NCBI RefSeq assembly: GCF_028209625.1
Contig: NZ_JAQLDU010000012.1
Span: 1 to 48,005, forward strand
Reading direction: 5' to 3'
DNA from: Collinsella aerofaciens
Lineage (GTDB): Bacteria; Actinomycetota; Coriobacteriia; Coriobacteriales; Coriobacteriaceae
Length of the DNA stretch: 48,005 nucleotides
Shown here: positions 7,404 through 14,130 of the stretch, one piece after another
How the letters are laid out: the number at the start of each line of letters is the position of its first letter
Numbering within the stretch: position 1 is the first letter of the stretch
Position numbers and translations under genes: made by a program
Notes under the pieces: generated by a model
Seen by the model: the letters and a program-made list of their open reading frames with translations, nothing else
Told to the model about the DNA's origin: nothing
Database searches by the model: none

Positions 7404-8496
7404 CGGAGTACACGACCTTACCGGAACCCTCGACGCACTCGCCCACGCGGAACGGTTTCTCGCCCAGCGCGACCAGGGCCTCGGTCACGGCAGCCTCGTC
7501 CTCGGGGGCGACGATCAGGCACAGGCCAACGCCCATGTTGAAGGTCTTGCATGCCTCGTTAGGCGCAAGCTCGGCCTGGCGCGACACGTAGGTGATGACG
7601 GGCGGAACGTCCCAACCCATCTCGGCGCCGTTGCGGGTGACCACGGCGTCGACGTCGTCGGCGAGTGCGCGGTTGAGGTTCTCGGTAATACCGCCGCCAG
7701 TGATGTGGGCGATGGCGTGCACCGGAGCGCCGCCGCGGAGCAGCTCAAGAACCGGCTTGACGTAGATGCGCGTGGGGGCCAACAGAGCGTCTGCCAGCGA
7801 TGCACCGCCGAGCTCCTCGAGCGGACGGCTCAGCTCCTCGGCCTTAGCGGCGGCCTCGGGCGTGCCCGGCTTGATGCCGTCGACGCCAATGACCTTGCGC
7901 ACGAGCGAGTAGCCGTTGGAGTGCACGCCGGTGGAAGGCAGGCCCAGGATCACATCGCCCGGGCGGACGTTTGCGGGATCGAGCATCTTGGGACGGTCGA
8001 CGACGCCCACGGTAAAGCCGGCGAGGTCGTAATCAGCGGGGGCCATGACGCCCGGGTGCTCGGCCATCTCACCGCCCACGAGCGCGCAGCCCGCGAGCTT
8101 GCAGCCGTCGGCCACACCCTTGATGATCTTTGCCATGTGCTCGGCCTCGATGTGACCGATGGCAACGTAGTCCAGGAAGAACAGCGGCTCGGCGCCCGAA
8201 GCCAGAATATCGTTGACGCACATAGCGACCAGGTCCTGGCCAACCGTCTCGTGACGGTCCATGATCTGGGCGAGCACGAGCTTGGTGCCCACGCCGTCGG
8301 TACCGCTAATCAGGATCGGGTCTTCCATATCCTTGAGCGCGGCGGCCGAGAACAGGCCGCCAAAGCCGCCGATGCCACCGATAACCTCGGAACGGTTAGT
8401 GTCCTTGACCATCTGCTTAATCGCGTCGACGGCGCGACCGCCCTCGGCGGTGTCGACGCCGGCGTCCTCGTACGTCACATGCTTGCTGTCGCTCAT
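7393..8496 (-). CDS. purM: Phosphoribosylformylglycinamidine cyclo-ligase (AIR synthetase)
   Basis: A 367-residue enzyme for step 5 of purine synthesis (FGAM plus ATP gives AIR). It shows the expected N-terminal VTYEDAGVDTAEGGRAVD, the glycine-rich GGFGGLF, the loop DGVGTKL, and the C-terminal VGLCLIVAPEDE. Length is normal to slightly long. It sits between purF (157-nt gap holding a small hairpin) and purN (overlap). The ATG is preceded by GGGAGAGGAAGGCTCAG. Confidence 0.96.
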   Translation of the reverse strand: MSDSKHVTYEDAGVDTAEGGRAVDAIKQMVKDTNRSEVIGGIGGFGGLFSAAALKDMEDPILISGTDGVGTKLVLAQIMDRHETVGQDLVAMCVNDILASGAEPLFFLDYVAIGHIEAEHMAKIIKGVADGCKLAGCALVGGEMAEHPGVMAPADYDLAGFTVGVVDRPKMLDPANVRPGDVILGLPSTGVHSNGYSLVRKVIGVDGIKPGTPEAAAKAEELSRPLEELGGASLADALLAPTRIYVKPVLELLRGGAPVHAIAHITGGGITENLNRALADDVDAVVTRNGAEMGWDVPPVITYVSRQAELAPNEACKTFNMGVGLCLIVAPEDEAAVTEALVALGEKPFRVGECVEGSGKVVYSDER

Positions 8497-8629
8497 CTGA
8501 GCCTTCCTCTCCCACTACCGTGGCGCCGCACGGGCGCCAAACGGTGCTCATAGTTGCGTTCATTTCGGCGCGCGCCATAACAGCACGCGCCGTCATATCA
8601 ACAAAACAGCAGGTAAAACCTACCAAAAT

Positions 8630-8654
8630 AAACCTGTCCCCATATGGCAGGTTT
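8630..8654. repeat. Small hairpin overlapping the purF stop codon
   Basis: The arms AAACCTG (8630-8636) and CAGGTTT (8648-8654) enclose TCCCCATATGG. On the minus strand the stem starts inside the purF stop codon and reads GGGGACAGGTTTATTTTGG beyond the loop, similar to GGGGACAGGTTAATCTG near 5963. It may be a degenerate member of the GGGGACAG family or a weak terminator or processing site in the 157-nt purF-purM gap. Confidence 0.5.
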
Positions 8655-10324
8655 TATGCCTCGCCGTGCTCCTCTTCCCAGCTGCGGTCGTCGTATTTCT
8701 CGATCACGGCGTCGTCGTCAAAGTGCAGCGGCTTGTCCAGGTTGCGGGGCTTAAAGCCCTCCATAAACTTGTCGCGGCCAAAGCTCTCGGGAATCGCCAC
8801 GGGGTAGCGGCCGGTAAAGCACGCATCGCAGTAACCGCCCTTGGGCATGACCTTAAGCAGGCCCTCGACCGAAAGGAAGGCCAGCGAATCGGCGCCGATA
8901 TACTCGCAAATCTCGTCGACCGTCTTGTTGGCGCTGATAAGCTGCGACTGCACGTCGGTATCGATACCGTAGAAGCACGGCCAGATGACCTCGGGCGAGT
9001 TGATGCGGATATGAATCTCCTTGGCGCCGGCGTTGCGCAGCATCTTGACGAGCTGCACCATGGTGGTGCCGCGCACGATGGAGTCGTCGATGACGACCAG
9101 GCGCTTGCCCTCGATGTTGTCGCGCAGCGGGTTGAGCTTCATGCGCACGCCCATGGCGCGCAACTCCTGCGTAGGCTCGATAAACGTACGGCCCACGTAG
9201 CGGTTCTTGATAAGGCCCTCGCCAAAGGGAATACCGCTCTCGTGCGAATACCCCTCCGCAGGCGGCAGGCCGGAGTCGGGCACGCCGATGACCAGGTCGG
9301 CCTCGACAGGCTCCTCATGTGCCAGCTGACGACCCATGTCGTAACGGCAGGCATAGACGCTCTTGCCGTTCATGATGGAGTCGGGGCGGGCAAAGTAGAC
9401 CTGCTCAAAGATGCAGTTGGCGGGCTCTTCGGCTGCAGGCACGCCCTGCTCGGATACCAGGCCCTCGGCGCTGATGCGCAAGATCTCGCCGGGACGGACG
9501 TCACGGACGTACTCGGCACCCACGATGTCGAGTGCGCAGGTCTCGGAAGCAACGACCCAGCCGCCGGCGCGCGTGACACGGACGGCGGAGTCGACCGTCG
9601 CGGCGCCGTCCTGCGACGGCAGCTGCGAAACGGCTGCGGCATCGGCCTGGTCCAGACCCTCGTCCACCAGCTTGCCCAGCACGAGCGGGCGAATGCCGTG
9701 TGGATCGCGGAATGCGTAGAGCGCCTGCTCGTTGATGAGCGTCATGGCGTAGCCGCCGCGCACGAGCTCCATGGTCTTGCGAATACCCTCGCGCAGGTGG
9801 CCCGTACGCTGGGTAAAGTAGCCGATAAGCTTGGTCGCGACCTCGGAATCCGAATTGGAGAGGAACGGCACGCCCAGCTCGATCAGCTGACGGCGCAGCT
9901 CGTCGGTGTTGACGAGGGTGCCGTTGTGCGCGAGCGCGATAATGACGCTATTGATGGTAGAGAGGTGCGGCTGAGAGGCTTCCCAGCTCTTGGCGCCGGC
10001 AGTGCCGTAGCGCACATGACCCACGGCCAGCTGGCCGGAGAGCGTCGACAGGTCGGCGTTGGAGAACACGCGGTCGAGCAGGCCCAGATCTTTGCGGACC
10101 ATAACCGTGCCGCCGTCACCCACGGCGATTCCAGCCGATTCCTGGCCACGGTGCTGCAGCGCACGCAGGCCAAAGTACGTCAGTCGAGCCACGTCGCGAT
10201 CGGGCGCCCATACGCCGAAAATGCCACATTCCTCATGCAGCTGGTCGGAGTCCGGATCATACGTCGACATGGTGTTCACCTGTCCCGCGGCACGCTCGGC
10301 CGCGCGGATGGTTTCTTGAGACAT
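8654..10324 (-). CDS. purF: Amidophosphoribosyltransferase
   Basis: A 556-residue first enzyme of purine synthesis (PRPP plus glutamine). The glutaminase half starts at Cys33 in EECGIFGV, which must be exposed by removal of a 32-residue leader; the leader is longer than the roughly 11 residues of the Bacillus enzyme. The phosphoribosyltransferase loop is LVVIDDSIVRGTTM. Cysteines in YCDACFTG and elsewhere fit the Fe-S class of PurF. The start at 10324 is supported by GAGGGGATACC before the ATG. It is the first gene of purF-purM-purN; a TATAAT lies about 45 nt upstream. Confidence 0.96.
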   Translation of the reverse strand: MSQETIRAAERAAGQVNTMSTYDPDSDQLHEECGIFGVWAPDRDVARLTYFGLRALQHRGQESAGIAVGDGGTVMVRKDLGLLDRVFSNADLSTLSGQLAVGHVRYGTAGAKSWEASQPHLSTINSVIIALAHNGTLVNTDELRRQLIELGVPFLSNSDSEVATKLIGYFTQRTGHLREGIRKTMELVRGGYAMTLINEQALYAFRDPHGIRPLVLGKLVDEGLDQADAAAVSQLPSQDGAATVDSAVRVTRAGGWVVASETCALDIVGAEYVRDVRPGEILRISAEGLVSEQGVPAAEEPANCIFEQVYFARPDSIMNGKSVYACRYDMGRQLAHEEPVEADLVIGVPDSGLPPAEGYSHESGIPFGEGLIKNRYVGRTFIEPTQELRAMGVRMKLNPLRDNIEGKRLVVIDDSIVRGTTMVQLVKMLRNAGAKEIHIRINSPEVIWPCFYGIDTDVQSQLISANKTVDEICEYIGADSLAFLSVEGLLKVMPKGGYCDACFTGRYPVAIPESFGRDKFMEGFKPRNLDKPLHFDDDAVIEKYDDRSWEEEHGEA

Positions 10325-10366
10325 GGTATCCCCTCAGAGCCTCGTATTTTTGGCGTTACCCGCCTT

Positions 10367-10395
10367 ATTATACGCACGGCGCGACGTGCTCCCCA
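10367..10395 (-). promoter_or_regulatory. Candidate purF promoter
   Basis: On the minus strand a perfect TATAAT (10367-10372) lies 17 nt after TGGGGA (10390-10395), a weak -35. A GGCG/CGCC mini-hairpin follows, then the purF ribosome site. I see no purine riboswitch aptamer. Confidence 0.5.
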
Positions 10396-10555
10396 GCGCA
10401 TGAGCAGCGCTTTTTAAAAGCCCACCGAGCTAATAATCAGTTTTGTTGCCAAACATTTTATCGGTCTGTCCAGTGTAAGTGCCCGCGCCCCCAGATGGCC
10501 GCCGCGTCCGCCGTTGGGGATTACAAAGTTGCAATTGGGACGTTCGCCCTGTCTT

Positions 10556-10584
10556 TTGGCAGGTCGGCGGCGTATCCTTATAAC
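10556..10584 (+). promoter_or_regulatory. Promoter of the CmpB-like gene
   Basis: TTGGCA (10556-10561), a 17-nt spacer and TATAAC (10579-10584), 27 nt before the ATG. GAGAAAGG is the ribosome site. Confidence 0.75.
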
Positions 10585-10610
10585 CTACAACAAAGCGAGA
10601 AAGGTTCTGT

Positions 10611-11840
10611 ATGGATCGAAACGAACTCGACCCCAGCGTCCCCAGCGCCACAGAGGTCAAGAAGATTCCCCTCATCATTAAGGTGTACGCCGTCCTGTGC
10701 ATCCTTTCCGGCGTGGGCACGCTCCCGTCGGTCGCTGCCTTTATGTGGCAGGTCATCACGGCACTTGTTAACGGCAACGCCACCGAAAAGCTCGGCGACA
10801 ACACGCTCGTCGCAGTCGGCCTTATCGTCGCCGGCATCATGCTCTCTGCGGCAAGTGCCGTCATCTTAATCATCTTTGGCCTGGACCTTATCAAAAACCA
10901 GCGCCGCAACGCCGCCCGCCTGTCCTACATCCTTATTGCATTCACCGTCGTCGAGCTTTTGGTCGACGTGATGCTCCAGGGCATCGGGCCCTTCCTGCTG
11001 CGTCCCGCGATCCAGCTCGGCATCCTTGTTGCACTTTCGGCAACCGTCGACCCCACGCTGCGTCAGGAGCGCGAACTGCAGCGCCGCCTGCAGGAGATGC
11101 TCGACCGCGACGCCGCCGCCGAGGGCATGCTCGGCCGCGATGAAACCGGCGAGGGCTACATCAAGCTCAACTACTTCAACCTGTTCTGGGTGTTCTTTGT
11201 CTGCTGCATACTCGGCCTGATCGCCGAGGACATCTGGCACATGACGGTCGACGACCCGGGCGTCTATCAGAACCGCGCCGGCATGCTGTTTGGCCCCTTC
11301 AGCCCCATCTACGGATTTGGCGCCGTGCTCATGACCATGGTGCTTAACCGCTTCTACAAAAAGAACCCCATCATCATTTTCCTGGTGAGCGCCCTGCTCG
11401 GCGCCAGCTTTGAGGTGTTCGTGGGCTGGTTTATGCAGACCGCGTTTGGCGTGGTCTCGTGGAGCTACTCGCACATAACGCTGTTCGGTTTGCCCGATCC
11501 GCTCGTGGTCCTCACGGGCGGACGCACCTGCACGGGCTTCGCCTGCCTGTGGGGCCTGGGCGGCCTCATCTGGATCAAGCTGCTGCTGCCGAGGCTGCTT
11601 AAGCTTATCAACAAGATCCCCTGGAAGAGCCGCTACTCGGCCACCGTCATCTTTACCGTTATCATGCTGGTCGACGGCGTCATGACGCTGCAGTCGCTCG
11701 ACTACTGGTACCAGCGCGTTAACGACACGGAGCCGGACATTCCCGTCGCACAGTTCTACGGAGAGCACTTCGATAACGAGTACATGGAAAACCGCTTCCA
11801 GAGCATGACCATGAGCCCCAAGGATGCGACGCGCGTGTAG
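10611..11840 (+). CDS. CmpB-family membrane protein (putative ABC transporter permease)
   Basis: A 409-residue polytopic membrane protein. Residues 20-150 hold about four hydrophobic segments. After a charged stretch (LRQERELQRRLQEMLDRD) comes a domain resembling the ABC_trans_CmpB family (about 185-385), with NLFWVFFVCCILGLIAED, FGPFSPIYGFGAV and FEVFVGWFMQ. The family name suggests a transporter permease, but no partner ATPase is adjacent and the biochemical role is not known. It is one of few plus-strand genes here, with its own promoter (TTGGCA-17-TATAAC) and a shared bidirectional terminator downstream. Confidence 0.8.
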   Translation: MDRNELDPSVPSATEVKKIPLIIKVYAVLCILSGVGTLPSVAAFMWQVITALVNGNATEKLGDNTLVAVGLIVAGIMLSAASAVILIIFGLDLIKNQRRNAARLSYILIAFTVVELLVDVMLQGIGPFLLRPAIQLGILVALSATVDPTLRQERELQRRLQEMLDRDAAAEGMLGRDETGEGYIKLNYFNLFWVFFVCCILGLIAEDIWHMTVDDPGVYQNRAGMLFGPFSPIYGFGAVLMTMVLNRFYKKNPIIIFLVSALLGASFEVFVGWFMQTAFGVVSWSYSHITLFGLPDPLVVLTGGRTCTGFACLWGLGGLIWIKLLLPRLLKLINKIPWKSRYSATVIFTVIMLVDGVMTLQSLDYWYQRVNDTEPDIPVAQFYGEHFDNEYMENRFQSMTMSPKDATRV

Positions 11841-11861
11841 CGCCCACCGCGCCCAAAACGC

Positions 11862-11900
11862 AAAATGCCCGCCGGTATCACACGTACCGGTGGGCATTTT
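11862..11900. terminator. Bidirectional terminator
   Basis: AAAATGCCCGCCGGT (11862-11876) and ACCGGTGGGCATTTT (11886-11900) pair with one mismatch. T-rich tails on both sides serve the CmpB-like gene (plus) and the MoaE-like gene (minus). Confidence 0.85.
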
Positions 11901-11930
11901 TATAAACGATCCTTCTATCGACGCAAGCCT

Positions 11931-12350
11931 CTACGCCTCGCGCTCGACCTCACTCACGCATTCGTTCTTAATGGTGCCAACGAGCGCCTGCAGCGCATCG
12001 ACCACGTGCGGGCGAATGTCCCCGCCGATGAGCACGAGCATGATGTCGTCACCTACGGCAAGCTCGCCGCTTGCCAGCCACACACGCACATAGCCGATAC
12101 CCGGCATCGCACGCGTCGCCTCGATAGCAGCCTGCACCTTCTGAGCATCGAAGCCAAACACCATGCCGCCCACCTTATGCCCAGGCGCCACGCCATCGGC
12201 CTCGACTCCGCGCACCTCAGCCTTGGGCGTCGCGCGCACCACACCGTTATGCGTCAGATACATCCCACAGCCTGCCGCCGAAGCATCGGCCTTGGCCTCG
12301 CGCAGCCAAGCATCAATCGAAGGCATCAATTTGCCACTCTCGAGCATCAT
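11931..12350 (-). CDS. MoaE-like protein (molybdopterin synthase large-subunit family)
   Basis: A 139-residue protein whose order of segments resembles MoaE: YLTHNGVVRATPK near residue 31, VGGMVFGFDAQKVQAAIE in the middle, then GIGYVRVWLASGELAVGDDIM and a C-terminal helix. MoaE carries the sulfur-transfer active site of molybdopterin synthase. The lysines expected near the C-terminus of canonical MoaE (the K-K-E region) are not obvious here: the end reads LVGTIKNECVSEVE. It may therefore be a divergent relative without that activity. No other molybdenum cofactor genes are in the window. The start may be one codon later. It is followed by a bidirectional terminator. Confidence 0.6.
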   Translation of the reverse strand: MMLESGKLMPSIDAWLREAKADASAAGCGMYLTHNGVVRATPKAEVRGVEADGVAPGHKVGGMVFGFDAQKVQAAIEATRAMPGIGYVRVWLASGELAVGDDIMLVLIGGDIRPHVVDALQALVGTIKNECVSEVEREA

Positions 12351-12368
12351 TTCTCCCTTACCGTCGTC

Positions 12369-12405
12369 GAGTAGCCAATTTGGGACGGGGCCTTTTTAGC
12401 TACTC
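12369..12405. terminator. Candidate hairpin after the sortase gene
   Basis: GAGTAGC (12369-12375) and GCTACTC (12399-12405) can pair across 23 nt containing AAAAAGGCCCCGTCCC on the minus strand. It lies just beyond the sortase stop and before the MoaE-like start. The T-run is inside the loop, so termination is doubtful. Confidence 0.35.
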
Positions 12406-12414
12406 TCGAACAAC

Positions 12415-13413
12415 TTATTCCTCGACCGGCGTGAGCACCATGACGGCGCGTGTGTTGCTCAGCGACAGCGAACGACAGGTCACAAGCGTTACAACCTTAG
12501 TTGCCGAAGCGGCACGATCGGTGGCATCACTCGCCACGGCAGAAGCGCCGTCGAGCATCTCGGACAGGTAGTTCTTGAGTCCGTCGTCGCCCTCAAAATT
12601 GGTCGTGCGCGCCTTGGCATACGTGTCCTCGACCACCTTGGTCGCCAGCGGACGCAACTTATACGTCGCATCGCGCGTGATGTAGTACACATATTCAATG
12701 CTATCGAACGTTGCCTGGTCAGTCGTATCCGAAATCACGTTGAACATCGACCCATCGTTCATATGGTGGCCGTAGATCGTGGTCTGCTGGTCGACCATTC
12801 CCGGCGCGGTGTCATCGCTATCCAAGAAGATGGCACCCGAGGCGTTAGACGTGCCATCGAACAGCGTGTTGAGGTATTTGGAGTTGTTGTTGGTCTGCAC
12901 CACGGGATAGTTGATGTTGGTTCCCGGCACGTAAATCCAACCCACAATCTCGGGGTTCGTCTGAGCAAGCGCATCAAAGTCGATAATCGGCACGCCGCTG
13001 GCGTCCTTATCGCTTACATATTGCTTCTCGATTTTCTGATACGAATCGCTCGCCTGCTTATAGCCAATCTGGGCATTAATAAAAATAGCGGCGGCGGCGA
13101 CAATCAGACCGATACCGATGATGATGAGCAGAATGGGAATAATGGAGTGGCGCTTTTTGCGCGGCGGCTCGGTGCGATCCGACGGCGCGGCATGCGATGA
13201 AGACCGGGGCGGCTTCTTAGCGGAGCTATAAGACGAAGGACGATATGCGGCCGGCGCGTCCTGTCGACGATGCGTCGCCGGTGTCACGGGGCGCGGCGCG
13301 CGCGGCTGCTGAGGAGAGGATGTCCGACCCTGCTGTGCCGCACGGGCAGCACCCGGCTTCGACGGATCGGGAATCTGAGAAGCCTTGAATCGTTTTCCCT
13401 GATAATCGGACAT
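12415..13413 (-). CDS. srtB: Class B sortase
   Basis: A 332-residue membrane transpeptidase. Residues 1-90 form a Pro/Ser/Arg-rich cytoplasmic tail, about 91-118 a signal anchor (IIPILLIIIGIGLIVAAAAI), and the rest is the extracellular sortase domain. Class B features are visible: VVQTNNNSKYLN, TIYGHHMNDGSMF with His216/217, the catalytic Cys313 in TLVTC, and Arg322 in SNTRAVM. It should cleave sorting signals on surface proteins and join them to the wall or another acceptor. The anchored GH31 protein 0.7 kb away has an IPNTG signal and is a candidate substrate. It starts 35 nt after purE and may be co-transcribed with it. A good AGGAGAGCC site precedes the ATG. Confidence 0.92.
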   Translation of the reverse strand: MSDYQGKRFKASQIPDPSKPGAARAAQQGRTSSPQQPRAPRPVTPATHRRQDAPAAYRPSSYSSAKKPPRSSSHAAPSDRTEPPRKKRHSIIPILLIIIGIGLIVAAAAIFINAQIGYKQASDSYQKIEKQYVSDKDASGVPIIDFDALAQTNPEIVGWIYVPGTNINYPVVQTNNNSKYLNTLFDGTSNASGAIFLDSDDTAPGMVDQQTTIYGHHMNDGSMFNVISDTTDQATFDSIEYVYYITRDATYKLRPLATKVVEDTYAKARTTNFEGDDGLKNYLSEMLDGASAVASDATDRAASATKVVTLVTCRSLSLSNTRAVMVLTPVEE

Positions 13414-13448
13414 GGCTCTCCTTATACTGCGGTGAAACGGCGGAACGC

Positions 13449-13913
13449 TTAGGCGTCAGCCATCTCCTGCTTCATCTTCTCGATAACCTTGCGGTACTCG
13501 GGGTCGCAAGCACCCAGAATCTGTGTGGCATAGATGGCGGCGTTCTTGGCACCGTTGATGGCAACGCAGGCCACGGGCACGCCCGAAGGCATCTGCACCA
13601 TCGACAGCAGCGAATCCATACCGCCCAGGTCACTCGTCTTCATAGGCACGCCGATAACCGGCAGCGGCGTAAAGGCAGCCACGACACCACCCAAGTGAGC
13701 GGCCTTGCCGGCGGCGGCGATAATCACTTTGATACCGCGATCGGCGGCAGTCGAAGCCCAGTCGTGGACCTTCGCCGGCGTGCGGTGCGCGCTCGCAATG
13801 ACGAGCTCATAGGGCACACCCAGTGCCTCGAGCTCGGCGGTGCAGCCTTCCATAACGCCCAGATCGGACTTGGAACCCATGATGATCCCGACAACCGGCT
13901 TCTGATCTGCCAT
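13449..13913 (-). CDS. purE: 5-(carboxyamino)imidazole ribonucleotide mutase
   Basis: A 154-residue PurE that converts N5-CAIR to CAIR. The signature GSKSD lies near the N-terminus and SAHRTP at about residue 43, followed by AAAGKAAHLGGVVA and GGMDSLLSMVQMPSGVPVA. It is a class I (bacterial) form by length and sequence. No purK is adjacent. The start at 13913 gives a 9-nt gap to AGGAGG; an ATG two codons upstream would be too close (3 nt). It is followed closely by the sortase gene, an unrelated function. Confidence 0.94.
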   Translation of the reverse strand: MADQKPVVGIIMGSKSDLGVMEGCTAELEALGVPYELVIASAHRTPAKVHDWASTAADRGIKVIIAAAGKAAHLGGVVAAFTPLPVIGVPMKTSDLGGMDSLLSMVQMPSGVPVACVAINGAKNAAIYATQILGACDPEYRKVIEKMKQEMADA

Positions 13914-13979
13914 AAACATAGACCTCCTGTTGAGAGCGGTGACGCAGCGAATCCGCGACCCTTAACTGCAAATAATTCA

Positions 13980-13985
13980 AGTATA
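13980..13985 (-). promoter_or_regulatory. Candidate -10 of purE
   Basis: TATACT on the minus strand, 67 nt upstream of the purE start. No convincing -35 is seen. Confidence 0.4.
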
Positions 13986-14067
13986 GCCACCGATGCCGAT
14001 GTGTTCGGTGAGAGACGGAATGCTTTGCGAGATTAAGGCCGAAGGGTCGGAGCTTTCCGCCTACATT

Positions 14068-14111
14068 CAAAAAGCATGCCCACCGTCCTTGGGTGGGACG
14101 GCGGGCACGCT
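14068..14111 (-). terminator. Terminator of the GH31 glycosidase gene
   Basis: On the minus strand the two 16-nt arms (14096-14111 and 14073-14088) pair with two mismatches around CCACCCA, followed by GCTTTTTGAA. It lies 20 nt beyond the stop codon. Confidence 0.88.
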
Positions 14112-14130
14112 TGCTTAGCTGTTGCTGGGG

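Noticed and set aside
8666..10417. 583-codon plus-strand frame opposite purF
   Set aside because: Antisense shadow of purF; it has no ribosome site and no recognisable protein features.
10325..10610. Purine riboswitch upstream of purF
   Set aside because: The conserved core of the guanine-type aptamer is not found on the purF strand; only a -10 and a small hairpin are visible.
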